This document shows positions 57,811 through 64,000 of a stretch of 64,000 nt of DNA, piece after piece. The stretch lies in contig CASFBL010000008.1 in the NCBI GenBank assembly GCA_949292775.1, positions 1-64,000 of the forward strand, written 5' to 3'. The position numbers and the translations under genes were made by a program. Numbering within the stretch: position 1 is the first letter of the stretch; each line of letters opens with the position of its first letter. Source of the DNA: an uncultured Eubacteriales bacterium (GTDB taxonomy: Bacteria > Bacillota > Clostridia > Oscillospirales > Acutalibacteraceae). The notes under the pieces were generated by a model. The model was not told where the DNA came from. It made no database searches and worked only from the letters and a program-made list of their open reading frames with translations.

Positions 57811-59448
57811 GTGGGAAAGAGAATTGTTTCTGTTTTACTCATCTGCATATTGATGCTGCTCTCCTTTTCCGGCTGCTTCGGAAAAACGAAGGCCGGAGAG
57901 CCTTTTTCCATGCCGATTACCGATGAACCGACCAGTTTAGACCCGCAAATTGCCGACTCCAATGCGGAGCGGCTGGTCGTTTCCAACTGCTTTGAAGGGC
58001 TGGTGGCTGTGAATGCGGACGGCACACTGCGCAACGGTGTTGCCGAAAGCTATACGGTTTCTGATAACGGTTTGGTTTATACCTTTAAACTGCGGCAGGA
58101 TGCACACTGGGCTTTATACTCAGGGCACAAAGCGCTGTTAGGGGAGAATTATGCCGATACCTTTGATATTACGGTTTATGCCGAGGATTTTGTATTTGCA
58201 CTTCGCCGCGCGGTGGACCCGCAGACCGGTTCGCCGGACGCCTACCTGTTTTCGGCGATTTCCGGCGCACGGAGCATCCTCGCCGGAACAGCGCCTGTCA
58301 ATTCGCTTGGCGTGCAGGCACTTGACAGCTTCACGGTGCAAATCACTTTGGATTATGCCGATGACAACTTGCTGTATGCACTGACTGCACCTGCTGCCAT
58401 GCCGTGTGATGAGCAGTTTTTTGCTTTGACCAACGGGCGCTATGGCTTGGAAGCAGGCTATACGCTTTGCAACGGACCTTTCCATGTTTCCTCCTGGCAG
58501 GAAAAGACCACTATTAAAATGGTTCAGAACGAAGACTACAACGGCGAGATCGAAGTAAAGCCGTCAAGCCTTACATTATATTATAATGAGGATGCTTCCA
58601 AAATCCCTGAAAAAATGGCGTCCGGCAATTACGATGCCGCGTTTCTCGGCAAAACGCAGTTTGACGCCATGGAAGATACTTCTGATTTGAATGTGCAGGC
58701 GCTTGAAAATACGACAAAAGCGTTTGTGTTTAACCAACGGAACAGTTCTTTGGCAAATGAAAATCTGCGGCTGGCGCTTTGCTGTGCAGCAGATTTGAGC
58801 GACCTTTCTGCGCTTGGCGAAAATATTCAGCGTGCAGAGGGTGTTGTTCCGCCCTATTGCAAAATCGGCGCTCAAGCTTACCGGCAGGAGGGGCAGCGCA
58901 CCAAATTGCCGTCTTATGACGCAGCGCGCGCCAAGCAATATTTTGAAGAGGCACTTTTGGAACTCGGTGCGTCGTCCGTCGAACTGGAGGTCTTGTGCAC
59001 AGAAGAGGATAATGATTTTATCCGCCAAATCGTTCAAAATTGGCAAAAGGTATTGGGTGTGAAATTCGTCGCTACCATTAAGGCGGTCAGCCAGACGGAG
59101 CTGGAAGCCGAGGTTGCCGACGGCAACTTTACGGTTGCGCTCTATCCGCTGACGGCGAGCTCCGTAACAACAGCAGATTTTCTGGAAAGCACATTTTCAA
59201 CCGGCAACCTGTTTGGCTTTACATCTGCGGAATACACCGCGCTGCTTTCGCAAATACGAACCAGCGTTTCTGATTTTGATGCACTGCGTACAGCTTGCAT
59301 GAATGCGGAAAATTATTTGCTGCAGCACGCTGTCATTTTCCCGGTGTATTACCAGGAAAGCTATTTTGTCACTTCCGACGACACAAAAGGAATCTATTTT
59401 TACTCCTCTGGTGATTATGTGTACTTTATTGATGCAACCAAGAAATAA
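57811..59448 (+). CDS. Oligopeptide/nickel-type substrate-binding lipoprotein (SBP_bac_5)
   Basis: The 545-residue lipoprotein has a signal ending LSFSGC and an extracytoplasmic solute-binding part: MPITDEPTSLDPQIADSNAER at the start, GLVYTFKLRQDAHWAL and the ligand-side core ALCCAADLSDLSALGENIQ. It resembles OppA-type binding proteins. No ABC permease or ATPase genes are adjacent, so it may be an orphan receptor or serve a system elsewhere. Start is GTG 57811, 7 bases after GAGG. Confidence 0.85.
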   Translation: MGKRIVSVLLICILMLLSFSGCFGKTKAGEPFSMPITDEPTSLDPQIADSNAERLVVSNCFEGLVAVNADGTLRNGVAESYTVSDNGLVYTFKLRQDAHWALYSGHKALLGENYADTFDITVYAEDFVFALRRAVDPQTGSPDAYLFSAISGARSILAGTAPVNSLGVQALDSFTVQITLDYADDNLLYALTAPAAMPCDEQFFALTNGRYGLEAGYTLCNGPFHVSSWQEKTTIKMVQNEDYNGEIEVKPSSLTLYYNEDASKIPEKMASGNYDAAFLGKTQFDAMEDTSDLNVQALENTTKAFVFNQRNSSLANENLRLALCCAADLSDLSALGENIQRAEGVVPPYCKIGAQAYRQEGQRTKLPSYDAARAKQYFEEALLELGASSVELEVLCTEEDNDFIRQIVQNWQKVLGVKFVATIKAVSQTELEAEVADGNFTVALYPLTASSVTTADFLESTFSTGNLFGFTSAEYTALLSQIRTSVSDFDALRTACMNAENYLLQHAVIFPVYYQESYFVTSDDTKGIYFYSSGDYVYFIDATKK

Positions 59449-59884
59449 GCGGCGGCTTTTGCTGTTTGGCAGCTGGGGGCTGGTGGTTTTGTGCATGGCT
59501 GTCATTTTCCTGCTGTCCCACGAACCGGCATCTGCATCACAAAGCAGGAGCGACGGGGTCATCGCGGCGCTGTTTGCACGGTTTGGGGTTGAGCTTTCTT
59601 CCCACTTTGTGCGCAAGGCTGCACATGCGCTGGAATATTGCGGGCTTGCCCTTTTGCTGTACGGTGCATATTTTGTCAGCTTCCGCACGCCGCAGCCGAC
59701 TCTTTCGTGGCTTACAGCGGCGCTGTATGCAACGAGTGATGAGGTGCACCAGTTTTTCATTCCCGGCCGCGCCTGTCAGCTTCGGGATGTGTTTATTGAT
59801 TCTCTCGGCGCGGCGGCAGGCATATTATTTTGTACGATTTTATTTTTGATTCTACGCAGGAAACTGCGCAAAAGCGAGGTATAA
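59432..59884 (+). CDS. VanZ-family membrane protein
   Basis: The 150-residue protein has about four membrane helices and VanZ marks: VIFLLSHEPASASQSRS, a KAAHALEYCGLALLLYGA helix and the SDEVHQFFIPGRACQLRDVFIDSLGA segment with conserved Asp, Glu, His and Arg. VanZ confers low-level teicoplanin resistance in enterococci; chromosomal homologues are common and of unclear role. It starts within the upstream gene, 17 bases before that gene's stop. ATG 59417 is an alternative start. No good ribosome site is seen, so translational coupling is likely. Confidence 0.8.
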   Translation: MQPRNKRRLLLFGSWGLVVLCMAVIFLLSHEPASASQSRSDGVIAALFARFGVELSSHFVRKAAHALEYCGLALLLYGAYFVSFRTPQPTLSWLTAALYATSDEVHQFFIPGRACQLRDVFIDSLGAAAGILFCTILFLILRRKLRKSEV

Positions 59885-59887
59885 AAC

Positions 59888-61135
59888 ATGGCAACAGTCA
59901 AACCTTTCCGGGCATACCGTCCGGCAGCGGGGTATGCCGACAAAATTGCGGCGCTGCCCTACGATGTGATGAACTCCGATGAGGCAAGAAAGCAGGCGTT
60001 TGGCAACCCCTATTCCTTTCTGCATGTTGACAAAGCAGAAATCGATTTGCCGAAAACGGTAGATATATATGATGAAAAAGTTTATCGCCAGGCGAAACAG
60101 AATTTGAGCAAGCTGATTTCGGCGCAGGCGTTGGTGCAAGACAGCGAAAATTGTTTTTACATATACGCACAGACTTGGCAGGGGCGCACCCAGACCGGGC
60201 TTGTTGCTTGCGCCAGCGTCGATGAATATTTAGATAACCGCATCAAAAAACATGAGCTTACCCGTGCGGAAAAAGAAGCCGACCGTATCCGTCATGTGGA
60301 CACGCTTGATGCGAACACCGGCCCCATCTTTTTGACCTACCGCGGCAAAAAAGAAATTTCCGCTATTTTAGAGTCGTGGCAGTCGTCACATGAGCCGGTC
60401 TATGATTTTACGGCTGACGAAGTGCGGCAGACCGTTTGGGTAATCGATGATGCCGAAGTGATTGCCTTGCTCACACAGCAGTTTGCCGGTGTGGATTCCC
60501 TGTATATTGCTGACGGGCACCACCGTGCGGCTTCCGCGGTGCGTGTGGCGCAAATGCGGCGCGCGGCAAATCCGGGCTATCGCGGCGATGAGGAGTTCAA
60601 TTTCTTCCTTTCCGTGCTGTTCCCTGCGGAAGAGCTGCGTATTCTCGACTATAATCGTCTTGTGGCGGATTTAAACGGTCACACTTCGGAATCTTTCTTG
60701 CAGGCGCTTGCTGCCGATTTCACCGTCGAATGTATGGGCGCATCGGCGTATCATCCGGCTGAAAAGCACACCTTCGGGCTTTATCTTGCGGGGAAGTGGT
60801 ACGCACTGACTGCAAAACCCGGTGTTGTGGATGAATCTGACCCGGTCGCGCGTTTGGATGTTTCCGTTTTGCAGGCGCGGGTGATTGGGCCGTTGCTCGG
60901 CATTGAAGACCCGCGCACCGACCGCCGAATCGATTTTGTGGGCGGTATCCGCGGTCTTGCAGAGCTTGAAAAGCGCGTAAACAGCGGGGAAATGACCGCC
61001 GCGTTTGCCATGTACCCAACCACGCTCGAAGACTTAATGGCAATCGCCGATGCGGGCGCAGTTATGCCGCCGAAATCCACCTGGTTTGAGCCGAAGCTTT
61101 TAAGCGGTCTGTTTATCCATTTTCTTTCCGAGTAA
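59888..61135 (+). CDS. DUF1015 family protein
   Basis: A 415-residue protein of the DUF1015 family. The conserved start PFRAYRP....KIAALPYDVMNSDEARKQA, the HELTRAEKEADRIRH motif and the central YIADGHHRAASAVR with its paired His are all present. The fold is thought to relate to ParB/kinase-like proteins. A firm function is not one I can give. It lies 4 bases after the vanZ-like gene and GAGG precedes its start. It may be cotranscribed with the two genes before it. Confidence 0.85.
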   Translation: MATVKPFRAYRPAAGYADKIAALPYDVMNSDEARKQAFGNPYSFLHVDKAEIDLPKTVDIYDEKVYRQAKQNLSKLISAQALVQDSENCFYIYAQTWQGRTQTGLVACASVDEYLDNRIKKHELTRAEKEADRIRHVDTLDANTGPIFLTYRGKKEISAILESWQSSHEPVYDFTADEVRQTVWVIDDAEVIALLTQQFAGVDSLYIADGHHRAASAVRVAQMRRAANPGYRGDEEFNFFLSVLFPAEELRILDYNRLVADLNGHTSESFLQALAADFTVECMGASAYHPAEKHTFGLYLAGKWYALTAKPGVVDESDPVARLDVSVLQARVIGPLLGIEDPRTDRRIDFVGGIRGLAELEKRVNSGEMTAAFAMYPTTLEDLMAIADAGAVMPPKSTWFEPKLLSGLFIHFLSE

Positions 61136-61189
61136 AACACGACGGCTTTTTGCAGCTTGTAAACTTTTTGTGCTTTTTCGCACTTTTTC

Positions 61190-61218
61190 TTGCATACATT
61201 TTTCGATTGTGCTACTAT
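61190..61218 (+). promoter_or_regulatory. Promoter of the small XRE regulator gene
   Basis: TTGCAT (61190-61195) and TACTAT (61213-61218) are 17 bases apart. Confidence 0.5.
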
Positions 61219-61282
61219 ATTTACAAAGGGGAATAAAAAGTACCTTTTTAGAGAATGAATGTAGGAGGATTTGCGGAGGGCT

Positions 61283-61528
61283 ATGCGTGTTCGAAAACAG
61301 AAATTAGGAAACAAAAATTTGGTGGGAAGCCGTGTGGAACAGCTGCGGCATGCTGTCGGTATGCGGCAAAAGGAATTGCTTGCACAACTGCAGGTGCGCG
61401 GAATACCCATTAACGCTTCCGGACTTTCCAAGCTGGAAGGGCAGCTGCGCAGCGTGTCGGATTATGAGCTTTTGGCGCTGGCAGATGTTTTTGATGTCCC
61501 GCTGGAGGCTTTGTTCCCAAAAGCTTGA
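61283..61528 (+). CDS. Small XRE-type HTH regulator
   Basis: The 81-residue HTH protein is mostly one Cro/C1-type domain (VGSRVEQLRHAVGMRQKELLAQ, INASGLSKLEGQLRSVSDYELLALADVFDVPLEALF). An AGGAGG at 61263-61268 and a GGAGGG at 61275-61280 lie upstream. Neither gives ideal spacing, so the true start may be TTG 61271 or ATG 61283. It probably regulates itself or a neighbour. Confidence 0.75.
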   Translation: MRVRKQKLGNKNLVGSRVEQLRHAVGMRQKELLAQLQVRGIPINASGLSKLEGQLRSVSDYELLALADVFDVPLEALFPKA

Positions 61529-61546
61529 TGCTATTTTTACAGATTA

Positions 61547-61573
61547 GGCGCCGAAACTTTCGGCGCCTTTTTT
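61547..61573 (+). terminator. Terminator after the small XRE gene
   Basis: GGCGCCGAA, a 3-base loop and TTCGGCGCC form a perfect stem followed by six T. Confidence 0.9.
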
Positions 61574-61673
61574 GTTCGACAAACTGTACACGGAAAATAC
61601 CGCAAAATTGTATATTTATTTGTGCCACTTTTTCTGCTACAATGAGGTCAAACAAAGAAAGAGATGATGTTTT

Positions 61674-62501
61674 ATGAAACGAATCGTAACCATTCAGGAT
61701 ATTTCCTGCCTTGGCAAATGCTCGCTGACCGTAGCGCTGCCGATTATTTCCGCTATGGGTGTTGAGACGGCAATCATTCCGACAGCGGTGCTGTCCACGC
61801 ACACGATGTTCCAAGGCTTTACCTGTAAAGACCTTGATGACCAGATTGTGCCCATTACGGATCACTGGAAAAAGGAAGGCATTCATTTTGACGGTGTTTA
61901 TACCGGCTATCTTGCTTCTGCGGCGCAAATTCAGACGGTCATGTCTGTTATTGAAAAGCTGAAAACCGATGATACCATGGTGATTGTGGACCCCGCCATG
62001 GCTGATAACGGCAAGCTCTATCCGGCGTTTGACAGCGCGTTTCCGCTGGAAATGGCAAAGCTCTGCGGTGCGGCGGATGTGATTTTGCCGAATATTACCG
62101 AAGCGAGCTTTTTGACCGGTACGCCCTATAAGGAGCAATACGATGAAGCTTATATCCGCGATTTGCTGCATAAGCTTGCCGCACTCGGCAGCAAGACGGT
62201 GATTCTCAAAGGCGTGCAGTTAGATGGAAAATACGGTGTTTTGTGCTATGACGCCGCAAGCGACAGTTATTCGGCTTATTGGCATGAAAAACTGCCGAAA
62301 GGGTATCACGGCACCGGCGACATTTTCTCCTCGGTTTTTGTCGGCGCAAGAATGCGCGGCAAAACGCTCGAAGAAAGTGTCCGCATTGCGGCGGACTACA
62401 CCGTGGAATGCATTCGGATTACCACCGCGCGCGAAGGGTCAAACTGGTACGGCGTGGACTTCGAAGCGGTTATTCCGCAACTGGTAGAAAAGCTGAAATA
62501 A
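61674..62501 (+). CDS. Pyridoxal/pyridoxamine kinase
   Basis: A 275-residue ribokinase-fold kinase of the PdxK/PdxY type. The start KRIVTIQDISCLGKCSLTVALP, the VYTGYLASAAQI segment and the late YHGTGDIFSSVF with catalytic Asp match the group. It phosphorylates pyridoxal, pyridoxine or pyridoxamine with ATP to feed PLP. ATG 61674 follows AAAGAGATG, a modest ribosome site. The gene stands alone. Confidence 0.88.
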   Translation: MKRIVTIQDISCLGKCSLTVALPIISAMGVETAIIPTAVLSTHTMFQGFTCKDLDDQIVPITDHWKKEGIHFDGVYTGYLASAAQIQTVMSVIEKLKTDDTMVIVDPAMADNGKLYPAFDSAFPLEMAKLCGAADVILPNITEASFLTGTPYKEQYDEAYIRDLLHKLAALGSKTVILKGVQLDGKYGVLCYDAASDSYSAYWHEKLPKGYHGTGDIFSSVFVGARMRGKTLEESVRIAADYTVECIRITTAREGSNWYGVDFEAVIPQLVEKLK

Positions 62502-62521
62502 ATCTTAACAATCTGTTGATT

Positions 62522-62548
62522 CATTGCCGTGCATTTTGCACGGCAATG
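62522..62548 (+). repeat. Perfect 12-bp inverted repeat without T-run
   Basis: CATTGCCGTGCA (62522-62533) and TGCACGGCAATG (62537-62548) enclose TTT. A hairpin after the kinase gene, with no T-run on either side, so it may stabilise the mRNA end or act as a weak terminator. Confidence 0.6.
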
Positions 62549-62584
62549 TGATTATTCAGCACATTTTCACATTCCGCCCTGAAT

Positions 62585-62612
62585 ATTTACTATAATATTT
62601 CCGATAGTAAAT
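62585..62612 (+). promoter_or_regulatory. Promoter and palindromic operator of the XRE gene
   Basis: ATTTACTAT (62585-62593) and ATAGTAAAT (62604-62612) are perfect inverted copies with a 10-base spacer. The -10 TATAAT (62591-62596) lies inside, so a bound dimer would block transcription. Autoregulation by the next gene is likely. Confidence 0.65.
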
Positions 62613-62625
62613 AGGGGGCGTATAT

Positions 62626-63030
62626 ATGGCAGGTCAGCGGAACCTTGGCGAGCAAATGCGGCTGATTCGAAAGGCAAATGGTCTGACGCAAACGCAGATT
62701 GCGGAAATCCTCAACATTCATCGTACAACCTATACGGCTTATGAAACCAATAAAAATACGCCGGATATTTTACTGCTACAATCCTTTGCCCGTATTTTCG
62801 GCGTCAGTGTGGATTATGTTTTGCGAATCGACACCAACAGCCTGGAAACGCTGTGTGATGACATTGAAGAATACGAACCCCAGTCAAATGGCACTCTGTT
62901 TTCAACGCTCACGCCGGAGGAACAGAAGCTGATTGCGGAATATCGCATATTGTCAGACGACGACCGGGCTCGAATCTTAAAAAGCGTGCAGGAGAGCAAT
63001 CCGTTTCGCAAAAAAAAGAAATGCAAATAG
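62626..63030 (+). CDS. XRE-family transcriptional regulator
   Basis: The 134-residue protein has an N-terminal Cro/C1 HTH (LGEQMRLIRKANGLTQTQIAEI, LNIHRTTYTAYETNKNTPDI) and a C-terminal helical tail (LTPEEQKLIAEYRILSDDDRARIL) ending in a basic run. The tail is the common dimerisation-like end of Clostridia XRE proteins. It probably binds the palindrome over its own promoter. Ribosome site AGGGGGCG upstream of ATG 62626. Confidence 0.85.
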   Translation: MAGQRNLGEQMRLIRKANGLTQTQIAEILNIHRTTYTAYETNKNTPDILLLQSFARIFGVSVDYVLRIDTNSLETLCDDIEEYEPQSNGTLFSTLTPEEQKLIAEYRILSDDDRARILKSVQESNPFRKKKKCK

Positions 63031-63033
63031 CAA

Positions 63034-63060
63034 AAAACGCCGGCATATTGCCGGCGTTTT
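63034..63060. terminator. Bidirectional terminator between convergent genes
   Basis: AAAACGCCGGCA and TGCCGGCGTTTT form a 12-bp stem with a 3-base loop, flanked by A-run and T-rich sequence. Confidence 0.85.
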
Positions 63061-63082
63061 CATTTTTTGTTTTCAACTGCAG

Positions 63083-63856
63083 TTATTTATCAGGCGTGTT
63101 GTTTTTTAGCGCTTTTTCTACGGTGTAACGCACTTGCCCGATGGATTTTTTGCCATATTCGATTGCTTCTTTCGGGCAATAGCTGATGCACGCCATACAG
63201 TGGGTGCAGTTGCCCGCCCAAACCGGTTTTTCGTTTTTCAGCGTGATGTTTTGCAGCGGACAAACTTCCGCGCATTTTCCGCAGGCTATGCAGGCGTCCG
63301 TTGCGTAAAACTTTTTGTCAGAAACGCAGGCTTTATAAAACACGGGGTTTACCGGGGTGCTGTAAATGCGGTCAAGCAAAGTGATTTTCGGCGCGGCAAA
63401 CGGCACTTTTTTGCGGATGCTTTTTGCTGCTTTCAAAAGCACGGGCTTTGCCTTTTCCAAAATGCAGCTGGCTTCGGAAAGCGTCGGTGCATGAAACATG
63501 GCAATGTAGTTTTCCGGCATGGGGACTTTTTGCACGCCGCAAAACCGTAGCCCTTTTTGGTTGCACAGCTTTTGAAGATAAGCACCGGCATTGCCGATGC
63601 TGTCACCGCAGGTCATCACAAAATAGGCATCTTTGCAGCCGGAAAAGGTCGTGCGCTGAATAAACGCCTCCACAACACGGGGGATACGCCACGCATAGGT
63701 GGGGGTGACGAATACGAACGGCGTTTCAGAAGTATATTGCGCCTCGCCGCCGTTTTTTAAAACAGAATTCAAAGAAACCGTCGTTTCCCCGAGCTCGTTT
63801 GCAATCGTCTCGGCGGCATAACGGCTGTTTCCCGTACCGCTGAACCAAAAAATCAT
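63083..63856 (-). CDS. EFR1-type flavodoxin-ferredoxin fusion
   Basis: The 257-residue protein starts with a flavodoxin-like FMN loop (MIFWFSGTGNSRYAAE, then TPTYAWRIPRVV) and ends with two 4Fe-4S ferredoxin motifs, CIACGKCAEVCP and CTHCMACISYCP. This layout is typical of EFR1 family proteins, which are thought to pass electrons between flavins and other enzymes. The ATG overlaps the stop of the upstream FAD protein (ATGA), so they are translated together and may be redox partners. Ribosome site AAGGAG. Confidence 0.9.
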   Translation of the reverse strand: MIFWFSGTGNSRYAAETIANELGETTVSLNSVLKNGGEAQYTSETPFVFVTPTYAWRIPRVVEAFIQRTTFSGCKDAYFVMTCGDSIGNAGAYLQKLCNQKGLRFCGVQKVPMPENYIAMFHAPTLSEASCILEKAKPVLLKAAKSIRKKVPFAAPKITLLDRIYSTPVNPVFYKACVSDKKFYATDACIACGKCAEVCPLQNITLKNEKPVWAGNCTHCMACISYCPKEAIEYGKKSIGQVRYTVEKALKNNTPDK

Positions 63857-64000
63857 ACAGCGGCTCCTTCGTCCGTTTCCAAAAGCTGTCTGCCCATGAG
63901 CACGCCCATGACGCTCGACATCATCAGGCCGTGCGTCCATCCGCTGGAATCACCCAGACAGTGCAGGCCTTTAATGTTGGTGTTGAACTTTTCATCCATT
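63853..64000 (-). CDS. C-terminal end of an FAD-dependent oxidoreductase (5' end outside window)
   Basis: The last 48 codons are visible: ...LHCLGDSSGWTHGLMMSSVMGVLMGRQLLE and a short tail. The GD(S/G)(S/A)G.T.GLM..S..G pattern is the C-terminal FAD-binding motif of COG2509-type dehydrogenases, here with WTHG in place of the more usual VTRG. It overlaps the EFR1 start by 3 bases. Full identity cannot be judged from the tail. Confidence 0.55.
   Translation of the reverse strand, partial: MDEKFNTNIKGLHCLGDSSGWTHGLMMSSVMGVLMGRQLLETDEGAAV

Noticed and set aside
59432..59884. Glycopeptide resistance operon
   Set aside because: Only a VanZ-like gene is present without vanHAX or vanRS; chromosomal VanZ homologues are common.
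1..64000. tRNA genes, rRNA, CRISPR arrays, transposases and integrases
   Set aside because: I looked for T-arm motifs, regularly spaced repeats and transposase or recombinase signatures and saw none.

Overview
The window looks like a chromosomal segment of a gut-type, probably spore-forming Clostridia member (Oscillospiraceae or Ruminococcaceae-like). The inference rests on the near-consensus Gram-positive ribosome sites (AGGAGG) and promoters, a complete V-type ATPase operon in place of an F-type one, a PdaA-like spore-cortex deacetylase, LCP, AzlCD, EFR1-type ferredoxin and DUF5058 families, and many lipoproteins. No 16S rRNA, tRNA, CRISPR array, integrase or intact insertion sequence is visible.

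Layout. 1-5.8 kb is an eroded Rhs/polymorphic-toxin region. It holds three Rhs pieces (an incoming C-terminus, a frameshifted copy and an internal fragment) mixed with small lipoproteins and likely immunity genes (DUF2019-like, Imm32-like). The last fragment cuts off a lipoprotein gene. 6.4-13.1 kb has membrane proteins, a DUF5058 pair, a YbaK-type deacylase, a GH13 alpha-glucosidase and a large secreted repeat protein. 13.4-23.2 kb is the V-ATPase operon in the order G-C-I'-I-K-F-E-A-B-D, where I' is an extra soluble copy of the cytosolic half of subunit I. 23.2-28.2 kb has two diguanylate cyclases, a cysteine-rich protein, a PflA-type radical SAM activase and a cyclophilin. 28.2-31.4 kb is a compact operon for 5'-methylthioadenosine salvage through deamination and phosphorolysis (MtaD, PNP, MtnA).

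31.4-37.4 kb carries a GH3 glycosidase, a GPH sugar transporter with a long tail, and RmuC. 37.5-42 kb has an AraC regulator divergent from azlCD, a Nudix hydrolase and an ABC-2 exporter pair. 41.9-43.9 kb is a BlaI/M56 protease sensor pair with two visible operators. 44-46.7 kb has two zinc-ribbon membrane proteins, an AT-rich gene-poor stretch and a chloramphenicol acetyltransferase-type gene, which together look acquired. 46.9-51.5 kb is a purine block: purA, guaA, a nuclease-like gene and a second GMP synthetase without its glutaminase domain. 51.7-64 kb contains envelope and housekeeping genes: PdaA, a stand-alone E2-type acyltransferase, a cohesin-like surface protein, a GDPD enzyme, LCP, an oligopeptide-binding lipoprotein, VanZ, DUF1015, two XRE regulators, a pyridoxal kinase, an EFR1 ferredoxin-flavodoxin and the end of an FAD oxidoreductase.

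The least conventional items are the duplicated soluble subunit-I domain in the V-ATPase operon, the two-form GMP synthetase arrangement, the methylthioinosine-type salvage operon whose phosphorylase has an unusual 5'-site residue, and the Rhs region. Positions, motifs and spacings were read by eye. Family names come from recognition of motifs, without database searches.
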